NCBI GenBank assembly: GCA_029204225.1
Contig: CM055097.1
Location: forward strand, 52,877,592-52,941,591
DNA length: 64,000 nt
Direction: 5' to 3'
Source: Diphasiastrum complanatum
Lineage: Eukaryota > Streptophyta > Lycopodiopsida > Lycopodiales > Lycopodiaceae
The notes below the pieces were generated by a model. It searched no databases, had not been told where the DNA came from, and saw nothing but the letters and a program-made list of their open reading frames with translations. The number at the start of each line of letters is the position of its first letter. Position 1 is the first letter of the stretch. Position numbers and translations under genes: made by a program. Below are positions 11,809-22,066 of this stretch, in pieces.

Positions 11809-13156
11809 ATGGCGATGAGAAGGAGACCGAGATCCTTGATATGCTCTGCAATTTTTTATAATGAGAGGGAAGACGATGGCACATGGATTGCTCGAGAATA
11901 TCATAAGGCTTCTTGGGTACTGATGCATCCATCGGTGAGAGGGGCTTTTCGCCAAAAGAAAAAGGCCAAGTATACATATAGATCTTATTGGAAAGGGCGG
12001 ATTATTGATTTCAAAGTTTCTCCAAGAGGACAAACCATTTCAGAGGTGCTTATTCAACATGTTTATATGCATTCAGAACTTAATGTGGAGGCTATAAATC
12101 CACATGATTTTCGAAAGTGTAATTGTAAGTATCTTAATTTTTTGGATTGCTTGTCATTTTTAGAACGTAATCGTATTTATGAATTGGAGCTTATTATGAT
12201 TTTGTATTGTAGATCTATATCCTTCAAATACACATGAATGGGAACCTGTGGCGTCTCTTTCTCGTATTATAGATGTCATCCATTCAGAAATTGGCAAATT
12301 GCAACACAGAGGACGAACGACAAAAGAACTTGCAGATTCTGAAATATTTTTTTATGATGCTATGTATATTCCAAACACAAATGGAGGAATGGAAAAACTA
12401 GAGTATATACCTCTACCTAATTTTTAAGATAACATGTGGTGGATTGCAGTCAACGACAATATAATAAAATGCTTTCGTTCCAAGCTATATAATGATGTAC
12501 AAAAGTCACTCAAAACTAGTACAAGATCAAGAAATGTGCACTTAAGCTGGTTTGTTCCAATGTCATTGTTTGTCAGCTCTTTTTCAAACACGGAAGTGCA
12601 TCAAACTCTCACATTGTTTGTTTGCAAAAATCTTTCAGATGATTTTTTTATTTAAATTCATGGACAAAGGTTGGGATATAAGATCCACTGCAGATATTTC
12701 TTGTAGAATCAAACATTCATCCATATCATTTAGATACAGTATAGAAAAGCAAATGCTTAGTATGATGTTTCATTATCAGAGATGGAATTAACACAATGGT
12801 ACTCGGGCCCCATTAGATCAAGATCTAGATAGCATTGGACACACTGATCGTATAGGCATTGATATCATGGCAAATGGGGATTTACTTACTACTATTGAGG
12901 TTGAGCAAGACTGGACCTTATTCTACATTAGAATGGAACTGACACTTTTACAGCAAGATATCCCCAAATATTTCAACTTTATATTGGATGGAGAATTGGT
13001 ATGTAAAATCCATGAATTTGTATATTAATTTATATCCATTATCCTTTTTGTCAATATTCGGATCACTAACTGTAATCTGATTAATGTATGTCTGTGTAGA
13101 TACGTAAAAGACATGAAGAGAAAATCAAATGCAAAGATTTGGGCAGAATTGTTTAG
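11809..13156 (+). pseudogene. Element gene D: unknown protein, possible ubiquitin-like C-terminus
   Basis: Exons can be followed at 11809-12124, 12213-12998 and 13100-13156 with good GT/AG borders. At the first border, AAT T joins AT to restore Tyr. The middle exon carries a stop at 12425-12427 and at least two frame changes near 12650-12790. The start is uncertain, because upstream sequence (about 11,700-11,810) reads as coding in other frames. Exon 1 is basic (AFRQKKKAKYTYRSYWKGR). The last about 60 residues, with LTLLQQDIPKYFNFILDGEL and then RKRHEE, have a spacing reminiscent of a ubiquitin-like fold; this is an impression only. I do not recognise a family. It converges on gene A and is probably an accessory protein of the element. 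Confidence 0.5.
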
Positions 13157-13352
13157 ATAATAGAGCAATCATGATACAAGATTTGTAAAAGCTCTCATAA
13201 ATATCAATATATTTCTCATTTTCTGAGAATGTACATGTGTGTCCTGTATTTAACAATGGATGCTTTTTTCTCATTGTCTCTATCTTTCTATATGCCCATA
13301 ATTATTCACAGGGCATTACATAAAAAATGTATATCTCTATTTGATCTATTAT

Positions 13353-15163
13353 TTACAGCTCAAAGTAGTATGGATTATCTCCACCTTGCACTAGTGTCAG
13401 TTGTGGACTTGATTGGCCTCCCGTTTCCATAGCTGGACTGGGTGTTGCATGAGATAATAAGTTCACCAACATCTGTTGATGAAACTCATATATCTCATTC
13501 ATTGAAAATGCTCGACATTTATACTGCAAATCCAAAAGAATCGGGTCAATTGACTTATCAAAAACCAAATCGAAGATAACTTAGTTAGGCCATTCACTAG
13601 TCTATTTACCTTTCGTATATCTGGAGCCCCGGATTGCATGATGTACCACTCTAAAAAGTCCTGTACACTGCGGATGGAGAACCATCCATAGCTATGTCCA
13701 TCCTCTTGCTGAGCTGACTTCAATCACAAAACCTATAATAGGTTAGTTGTGCACTCTGGAAAAAACAGATCATATTACCTATCAAATACTTTATGAGAAA
13801 TACTTACTTCTGCATCAACAATCTCCAGGTGGCTATTTACAGTGGCCCCATCCGGCCTTGGCAAAAATGGCAACATTCTGCTATACATCACGTCCATTTT
13901 GACATGGGTAGACTTTTTTATGGGATTAATGATCCCATCTAAATCTTCCCTAAGGGAGATTATATGCATACTCCAATGCTTATTGCAAACAAGAGATAAT
14001 TAGTCAAACTAAAGGAATTACAATACCTATCAAAAATATTACTAGAATATATTCTATGTAATCACTTACTTTTGGCAGTATCAAATAATAAAGACTTTGG
14101 TCTCCGAGGTTGTATGGAGAAGATACTTCGTCGCCTTAGTTGGACTATGAAGGTTGTGTGCGAAAAAGGACAACACAACTCCAATGTCCTTAGTATCATC
14201 GCATTGACATCTATTTACAAAATACATCAAACCAGCCTCCACAACTAGATATGATATATCTGAGGTCTTCTCCTCCAGGGCATCACAAAAGTCTTTATTT
14301 ATGTGATTTATATAATTAATTGAACTTAGAAAAAAAGAAAATTGACCTCCTAGCTTGTCAATTTCTTTGGCAACATACTCATCAAAAATTATTTACCTCT
14401 CAGAATCCAAAAATGAATCTTTGGGATCAACAGGAAATCTTACACAAAGATCCTTATAAAAATCACCTATTAAACTTAAATCTAGATCCGATATTATTCT
14501 ATCTACAGTCGAGTTCATTTCCTTGTTATTGTGGGATGGAATGGAGGGAATGGAAGAGGAACTACTTGAATAGTTAGGGGTGGTGGGAGGAGAAGAAGGC
14601 ACTGCAGAATGGTGTGACGGTCCAACCAAAGCACGAGAGATGTGAGGGGGGGATGGTGATTCGCTGAGTACCACCCTTTGCTTGGCAGGCCTGGTGGGCT
14701 TGGTCTGCTTCCTCCTTCTTCATTGAGGAACAGGACCTCTCTCTGTAGGTGGTGGCCTAGAGGTGAAACCACTCTTAAAGACCTGATCATATGTACTCCT
14801 CAGCCTCATGACAAGATGCATGTCCTGAGGCATGAGGGTAACTCTCTTTGCGTGCACTGTGCAAAGCGTGGAGTCCTCAAAGAATTTGACTTGGAAGTCC
14901 TCATAGGCAGTATGGAGGGCTTCCAGGGCTATTATGTTCTAGCGAACATCATGTGAGAGCGACCTTGTTACCAGTCTCACAGATCTGTAGAAAGGAGCAT
15001 AGGGAATCAGAAGATCCGTGGTCCTTTAAAGTCTCCTGATATCCCTTAACCATGGTCTTCCGGGCCGACCTACTCTCCTACCAGTGCCCACTGCCCTTTG
15101 TAGAGGAGGGCGAGGAGGCGGGGCAAATGTGGTAAGGTGGGCTGTCTGCTTGGTACGGACCAT
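13353..15163 (-). pseudogene. Element gene A: histone H3/CENH3-like domain fused to C48 (ULP1-like) protease
   Basis: Five exons: 15163-14397, 14324-14070, 13978-13808, 13717-13610 and 13523-13353 (TAA), about 490 codons. Residues 1-9 read MVRTKQTAH, like an H3 tail. Residues about 33-122 follow the histone fold: RPGRPWLRDIRRL, TTDLLIPYAPFYRSVRLVT, and FFEDSTLCTVHAKRVTLMPQ before MHLVMRLR. The LLIP..PF..VR pattern is closer to plant CENH3 than to canonical H3. A Ser/Pro-rich linker follows (about 150-225). The C48 part has the catalytic His in HWSMHII (residue 342) and QQEDGHSYGWF (401-411), where the expected nucleophile Cys is Tyr408. In-frame stops fall at codons 46, 75 and 148. One missing base near 14,110 restores phase across exon 2. 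Phases join only if it is one gene, which supports the fusion. Confidence 0.75.
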
Positions 15164-15994
15164 TGCAAGGTAGGGTATCGATATGACGCGCCAAAAGGCA
15201 TGTAAAGCAGGTATTCGACAGGGGAGCACGTGATAGCGATATGAGTGATGGCATATCGCCACGACGTGTGGGCGGGCCAGCTGTACTGGTATGTGGGTCC
15301 TTTGGCACATGGTAGCGATATGTGTCTAACGGGGAGTGGAGGTGAACGAAGAAAACTAAGGAGAGCCAGAGAACGAAGAATTAAGAAACTAAAATAAGAC
15401 CCAAAAACATCCTTTTATACCTGTAGAACGTCCCATCATATTCGCACGTTCGATGTGACACCTCCACTCCCCGCACGTGTGGTCACACGCATCCGTCACG
15501 TGTCAAAATATTAGCGGTTCGTACGATCAGATGGCTGGCATGACGTACGAGGACACATGGCGACATCTGGACCACACACTTGTCAAAAGATGATTGGGGC
15601 GTACAATAGTACAGTTGGCATGCACGTGCGAGGACGCGTGTCAGGATCCGAAGTGTACACGTGTCATTCAGAATGATTTTGTCGTCGTTTCCACACGTGT
15701 GGCAATTTTGACCGAAGGTTACTTAGACACGTGTACGGTTCAGATGATCTGTATTAGACTATATATATGAGTGTTGTTTCTGTAATTCAGTTTTGCATAT
15801 TGAGTCCAATTTACTGGCCCGCTCCAAATTTGTTTGTACAATATCGCTACCACGCGCCCAGCAAAGACATCCATAGTTGCACTGATTCCCTGGCGCGTGG
15901 TTCCGATATTCGGATTCGCGTACAATGCGTATCGCCATCACACGCCCACTCTTACCTCGTTTATGTCCCCTGCTAACTGGTGCGTCATATCGAT
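15164..15994. promoter_or_regulatory. Divergent promoter between genes A and B, CACGTG and ATATCG clusters
   Basis: CACGTG occurs at 15227, 15474, 15497, 15623, 15658, 15694 and 15728, six of them within 260 bp. ATATCG/CGATAT occurs in two flanking groups. One group is just upstream of gene A (15179, 15237, 15253, 15316). The other is just upstream of gene B (15841, 15904, 15987-15996), including the palindrome CATATCGATATG that overlaps the gene B start codon. A TATA-like ACTATATATATGAG lies near 15,757 for gene B. CACGTG is the core of plant bZIP/bHLH sites. The ATATCG sites may be bound by an element-encoded factor (inference). Confidence 0.65.
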
Positions 15995-17513
15995 ATGGCC
16001 TCCTCGTCTGCTAGTTTGATCTATGATAAAGCTCTTAGTTCTTTCCTAGTTGATGATGAGGTTAGTGACAGACAGGCCCATTTTTTTGTCCTATTTCGAT
16101 TGACATAGAGAGATTTGTTATTGAGCACAAGAAAATTTTTCCTAAACTGTACAAGGATTTTTATGAGTGCTTGCAACAGGGTACCCTTCTGATGGACGGC
16201 CTGAGATTTGTGCATTTCACAGATTTGGCTCATGCTCAGCCAAGTGCCAAGCAAAGGCATGATCGTAAGTTTATCAAACTTATCGATCTGTTTAAACATG
16301 TCATACCCTGTGAGGAACACAATCGAGTATGTCACTTTGTTCAAGAGGGTATGGCCTTCGTGTTTTTCTTATTTGCTCTTATCCCTGATGAGGCAGAATC
16401 TTCTGGGTTGTCCATGATTGGTTTGCCTGCCCCTACTACTCGTGTGGCTTCAGAGGTTTCCATTACTGATGAGATTTTAGGAGATGTAGAGGAGGCCAGG
16501 CAAGCAGAACGATATGATCCTGCCAAGGCTCGTTCTCTGTCTATCTCTCCGTTATCTACCGCGAGCGAGATTGACCAGAGCAGAACCCTGATGGACCTCC
16601 CTGTATACCATATGGACGATGTTGCATTCTTATCCATTAGCGACATCGGAGACGTAATGGATCTCAGAGAAGATGAGATATTATCTCTTATGTCAAGGAT
16701 GATTTCTGAATTTAAAGATTTTATTGACTTTGATGATGATGACCTCATAGATGGCATCGACTATGAGGACCAGGTAGAATGGGCAAGTGGCACAGATGCC
16801 CTTCAAAGGATGCTATCTAAAAGTAGGGCATATGAGGCTAATATGCCCAGTGAGGAGGAGTTTTTGGCTTTTCAAAAAAAGTATATCCCACATATACTAT
16901 TCCAGCTGACCAACAATCCACCATTATTGCTGGTCACAATTTAGATGCTGCTGGTATGATCCAAGCTGACGAGGAGGATTTGGTAAGTACACCTTCTCAC
17001 GAAAATCATTTATTATTTAGCGTGTAATTGATTATTGATCTGCTAGTTTGACTAACACTTGATTATGTGCTGTAGGATATCATTGAAGTTGATGCCTTTG
17101 CTAATAGGCATGGAGGATTGAGAGAGAGACAAGGCGGGAGACAGAAGGATGCCTCGTTGGCTCATTATTTGAAACATTTTTTAAATAGCAAAATTTGTGT
17201 TCTTCATGAAAGGTTTTTTGTGAATGCGAGAACTTTAATCATGGCCATGAAGGCCCTATCTTATTTTGCCCAAAGGCATAAATACCCAAAAAATACACAT
17301 AGAATCATTTTTGTCAAAAGAGATGCTGCTCTTAAAGTGTTTAATTACGTGCTAGAAAATGTTCTTATGAGATCCTCTGCTCTGGCAATTCTATCAGGAT
17401 ATATAGATTTGAGCAAAAGGCGATCCACTCGATTTTTGGATCCGTATGATAGGAAAAAGCTCCTTCATGACCACGCAACAAAAATTGTCCTTAGAGACAA
17501 TGAAAAAAAATGA
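15995..17513 (+). pseudogene. Element gene B: unknown acidic protein
   Basis: Two exons (15995-16982 and 17076-17513) have a clean TTG|GTAAGT donor and TGTAG|GAT acceptor, giving about 470 residues. The ATG at 15995 (MASSSASLIYDKALSSF) opens the frame nearest the divergent promoter. Two homopolymer frameshifts break exon 1: a T7 run near 16,080 and an A7 run near 16,880. The middle is very acidic (IDFDDDDLIDGIDYEDQ, about 16,725-16,780). Exon 2 is basic (GGLRERQGGRQKD near its start; KKLLHDHATKIVL near its end). I recognise no domain. It diverges from gene A and converges on gene C, so it is likely a structural or regulatory protein of the element. Confidence 0.55.
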
Positions 17514-17660
17514 TTGTACTCTTTTCCATCTAATGTATGTGAAATTTGAGAATTTTTAATCACACGTGTTTGATTTTTATTGAATGCCATCAATCTAATT
17601 TTGGCTTATAAATTTACATGCTTTTTTGAATCTTTGATATTCAGTTGATTTTGTTGTGTA

Positions 17661-20250
17661 TCAAACTTGAGCTCGTCTATAAAACCATTGGAATAGCTGA
17701 ATAATGTAACTATTTTTTGAGGATGTTCCACCATGTTGCGTATTTCGATGAAATGTTGCTCTTGCCTGCCAATGTGATTTCTTTAGTCCTTGTGAAGACC
17801 ATATACTCAAACTGCCATACTTTTTTGCAAAAAATGATGCATGATGCCTTAGTATGTGCTGCAATATCAAAGATTTATGCATTGGTTAGAATCTATCAAG
17901 CAAGTTATATTAAAATTATAAAATTGTAAGACACTGTTCAAATGTATCTTACCATGTAGTGGGTGATGTGATCTGAGCCCCAAGCCACCCGAACTGCATC
18001 TACAAACTCTATTGATGTTTTCTCCAATAGGAGTGCATCTGCAAATGAAATTGTGTCTTTTCTAAGCACTTCAATCATATTATCAAGCTTTTTCCAAACT
18101 TCAACCTTCTTCACCCTTGTTGTTCCTTTATCTTCAAAGTCTTTTGTCGCAAAAATAACATCTTTCCAAACCGAATATTGGATCTTAGACGACTTTTTAG
18201 ACTGATTTGATAAAAATTGACGAGCTTTGACTCCTTCTATGCTAGGTTTATTGGATACGTTTCCTGTTTTTCCCGAAAGCTTTTCATCTTTTTGTATTTT
18301 AACATGGCCTTTATGAAGGCCTGCTTTTGACAACACTTCCTCTAATCGAGCGATTGCTTGTTTTGATGCTGACTCTAGCCTAGTATTCCATGCAAACAAG
18401 ATATGAAGATATATTAATTTCTCTATGATCCTCACCTCTCCATGAAGTGTGCAAATATGCACATTTTGTAAAGGGATTGCTAGTACTGGTTTCCAATTGG
18501 GATCTTCAATATCTCTTGAAACTCTTGTGTTTCTTGAAATGTCATTAGATGATTTCATACAATATAGACATGGATGTTTCGAATTTGCTCCATGAGATAC
18601 ATTGAACATACATTTCAATGACTTCAAGTCTCTAGCTAAATGCCATTCCACCAAAAATTCACCTCTTTTAGGAACACTAAGTACTTTGCCATTCATATGA
18701 TCCTTTATGATATCTGGATAACTTGTTCTGCTAAAAATCCAGGAAAGAACATTGTGATCCTCCTTGATAACCTGTTCAACATATGGAATCACAAGTTTTT
18801 ATGTATTCGAAACAATTACCAAAAGAAATTGTACATGAATAACAGCCACCTGAAAACATCCTAGCCACCATATGTTGTTTTCTGATTGCACACTGAAGTT
18901 GAGATCCCTTGAGTTTGTTGCATTGTTCAATGCTCCATTCATGAGAGTAATACTTACTCTTTCCAACTTTTGTCCTTTTATAACTTCCGATTCATCTAGC
19001 TTGACCACCAGAATAAGTTTGCTCATACTAACACTTGTAATATTATAGAATTTCACTATAAATCTCAATAAATTATTCAAATCCACAAATAAGTTGTTGG
19101 TAGAATTATATGACAGATTGCCAGACTTTGAATTGTAAATCTCATTGATGTGAAAAGGGATTCCAATGACATTTTGCATACCCTTATTCAATACATCACT
19201 CTCCAATCTTATCTAAAAAGGGCGAGGAATGGGAAATTTTCTTACATGCAATTTTCCAAAAGCCTCTTTAATAATTTTAAATATACTGGCATATGACTCC
19301 CTGCTAATACCTGAGAAATCACATGCTCCCTGAATTAACGTTCGGTCGATTACCTTACCGACCTCATTCATCAAATCCTCAGTGACCTTGGACTTGATTC
19401 GAGAATACCGATTATTGTCCAATAAAGACTTTGTGGACTTGGTTGTCAATATCGAACTCAGTGATTTTCCGATCAGGTCATTGTCCTTCAGATGCTCATT
19501 TGCAACCAATGCTGATCTGCAAATGATTATGAAAATCAAGAAACCCAAATAGGACACATAATAAATGCCATGCTACTTCACAAAACTAAAATAAAACTAA
19601 TTCAAATCAAATCCTTACTTGAATGCTTGAATCCTTTTTCTCCGTTGGCCTCCATTTAGCGAAAGCTCACAATGTCCTTCAGAATTCTTTTTTGCTTGTT
19701 TCTTTTCAATTTCTTATCTAGTATGCAAGTTTCTTCTTTTAACTGGTCATTTGATATACGTAATGTCTGAACAACTTGTCGGAATTGATCATTACTTGCA
19801 TTCAAATTTAACATAATATTATGTAAACGTGCATTATCTTCTTTTGTTTGTAATAATGCGGTCTCTTTTTCTCTATAGTCAGCAAGTAAACCATTTAACA
19901 TACATTTTAAACTCTGTATTTTCTGAACCGAGTTTGCAACACCATAAGTCATCAATCTTTCACAATAACCCAATAAACCGTCTTCTCCGTCACACAAAAA
20001 CTTTATTAATTGTGTGATGGATTGGAATTGTGGAGCTCGGATCCAATGGATACAAACTTCCGTCAATCCACAAATCGTAATTCTTTCTTTGGTTGATTCT
20101 GTGAGCGATCATATTAAGTGGAGAAACTGTGGATTCTTTCACTACTCCTCTTTTAGCTATCGGAGCATTCTCGACAGGGAGAACAATGTGTAGATGAAAC
20201 TGAGACATCTCCGCAAACATCAGATGATAGACCAAAAAGAAAATAGACAC
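17661..20250 (-). pseudogene. Element gene C: DDE-transposase-like protein
   Basis: Four exons: about 20250-19619, 19516-18850, 18771-17953 and 17858-17661 (stop). All junction phases agree (AA|A, 0, 0). The N-terminal exon has a coiled-coil segment (about 19,740-19,900) and two frameshifts, near 20,045 and near 19,690 in an A-run. Candidate RNase-H-fold acidic positions are KLDESEVIKGQKLERV (exon 2) and EWHLARDLKSLKCMFNVSHG (exon 3), the latter followed by a CLYC zinc-like pair. Exon 4 has SIWSSQGLKKSHWQARATF, where related transposase-like proteins appear to have QGxEKxH; here the Glu position is Lys. Exon 2 has a TAG stop at 19213. The superfamily is not identified with confidence; KDZ/RAG-like clades are alternatives. 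Confidence 0.5.
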
Positions 20251-20509
20251 TATTATTCATCCATGACGTACTTGAGATTCTATGTTTATTCTCTCGCTAG
20301 TTAAAACGAGGGACACAACCTCATTTTCAAATTTGAAAAAGTTAGTTAATGAGCGTCATAGGTTCTTGAAGTTGCAGTTGCATACGTCATAATCGTGTCA
20401 TGTTAACTACACATTACTAGTAAGGTTAAGCTAAACTGGACATAGAAGTCCGTCGGAGTTTTAAAACCCAGCGTTTTTTTTTGTCCTACGTGGCATTTCT
20501 TAGGCGGCC

Positions 20510-20524
20510 AACTCCTCTAATGTT
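20510..20524 (-). repeat. Right terminal inverted repeat of the 9-kb element
   Basis: Read on the minus strand, 20524-20510 is AACATTAGAGGAGTT, which shares CATTAGAGGAGTT with both ends of the MITE at 2243-2622. Confidence 0.6.
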
Positions 20525-20651
20525 CTTCCCCCCTTATTCAAGTTCTGTCCTCATAACTTAAAACTGGGAAAGCTCCTCCTTAAGCTTCCTTCCTGTTCCC
20601 AGGAATCGTCATTGTTTGTACATCCCCTCCATCGGACCAGATGCTCGGTAA

Positions 20652-22066
20652 CTATACGATTTCTAAATCGTTTAGTTCTGTATCCAAGATCTTTTCGAGT
20701 TCAAGACAAGATACACCCGATGATTCATCCAACAAGTCCAACTGATCTCCAGATCCAAGATGCTCTCCTTCACATAGACTCTTTTTGAGATGACTAACAT
20801 GAAATACGGGATGCATTTGTGATCCATCCGGGAGTTCCAATTGGTAAGCTAAGGATCCGATCTTTTCCAAGATCTTAAACGGTCCTCTATATCTAGGGGA
20901 CAACTTATAATGCTTGTCGGTACGCATTACACTTGAATCCTTCGGGATTCTTAGATATACCCAATCTCCCACTTGGAAGCCTCTCGGTGATCTTTTCAGA
21001 TTTGCATAATGTCTGTCCCTATCCTGGGCACTCTGGACATTTTCACGTGCAATCCGTAGCATTTCCTGCATATCGTGTAGGAAATCCGCTACTTTTTGAA
21101 ACTTGATCATCCGAGTCTCAACCACAATGGGTGACCTAGGTTCAAAACTGTACATAAGCATAAATGGGCTATAACCAGTAGCTGAATGCTTACTACTATT
21201 ATAGGCAAACTCGATCAATGAAAGGTACTTTTCCCAATCAGATTGTCATTTGGAAACATATGCCCGAAGCATTTGTTCCATCGTCTGAATTGTTCTTTCC
21301 GTCTGTCCATCCGTCTCATGTGATCATAAGAACCCAAGCTCAGTGTCATCTCTAGTTTAGCAAATACGGCCGACCAAAAGTGACCGGTGAACTTCGGATC
21401 GTGATCCCTCACAATATCACTTGGTAATCTGTAAAGCCTAAACAGACGTTCTACAAATATCTGAGCTAAATTAGAAGCCTTCGCGGTGGTCCTTACCAGA
21501 ATAAACGTAGCCAATTTGGTAAGATGGTTGACCACAACCCAAATTGCATCATGCTGTTTATTTGTCCCCGATAACCCAACCATTGAATCCATGGAAATAC
21601 TATCTCATCGCTTATCAGGGATATCCAATGGATGCAACAAGTCACCCACCTTACGACGTTAAGCTTTATTTGACTGGCATTGGTCACACTTGACCACATA
21701 AGATTCTACAAAGGGCTTGAGTTTTGGCCAATAGAAATTCTTTCGTACCAAATCCAATGTACGATGTATGTCGGGATGTCCTGCACATGGTGAGTCATGA
21801 CATTCATAAAGAATTTTATTCTTAACAACATCCACATCAAGCACACAAACCTTCTCTTTCCTGAATAGAAGTCCATTATGGATAGAGAAGTCATCAATAC
21901 CCTTTATATCCTTCCCCCCAGACTGATCACCATGATCATCAGTCCCGCTTGATAAAACTGCTAGAACCCTATTCCAGATTGGTCCAAAATGTGGGTCTTT
22001 CTCATAAAGACCTCTCAGGGAGAGATAAAAGTCTGTACTGATCTCAGTGAAGGAAAGTTCGTTCAC
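20652..22066 (-). pseudogene. Gypsy-1 integrase, broken into several frames
   Basis: The HHCC zinc domain (HPDIHRTLDLV...KCDQCQSNKA, 21,659-21,800), the core block DHDPKFTGHFWSAVF (about 21,365-21,410) and the C-terminal PRYRGPFKILEKIGSLAYQL (about 20,845-20,905) are present. The segment carrying the catalytic Glu (normally in a DGQTER motif) is frameshifted near 21,300. A weak chromodomain-like tail follows (LELEKILDTELNDLEIV). Stops at 21659 and 21215 confirm a pseudogene. Confidence 0.9.

Larger units (their letters stand above)
11473..20524. mobile_element. Decayed ~9-kb TIR element with four alternating genes
   Basis: The left end ATCATTACAGGAGTTCT (11473-11489) and the reverse complement of the right end, AACATTAGAGGAGTT (20524-20510), are similar. 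Both match the termini of the MITE at 2243-2622. Inside lie four intron-containing genes with tail-to-tail pairs: D (+) ends 197 bp from A (-), and B (+) ends 147 bp from C (-). A and B share a divergent promoter. No RT, LTR or poly-A tail is present, so I infer a DNA transposon. All genes carry stops or frameshifts. I see no certain target-site duplication. The right end abuts gypsy coding sequence, which independently supports a boundary there. Confidence 0.65.

Noticed and set aside
15026-15310. Upstream 94-residue extension of the H3-like frame starting at 15310
   Set aside because: The H3 tail motif starts exactly at the ATG at 15163; the extension overlaps the promoter motifs and has no histone similarity.
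11473-20524. Interpreting the four-gene segment as an integrated virus
   Set aside because: No capsid, polymerase or packaging motif was seen; the genes are intron-rich and MITE-like termini are present, which fits a DNA transposon better.
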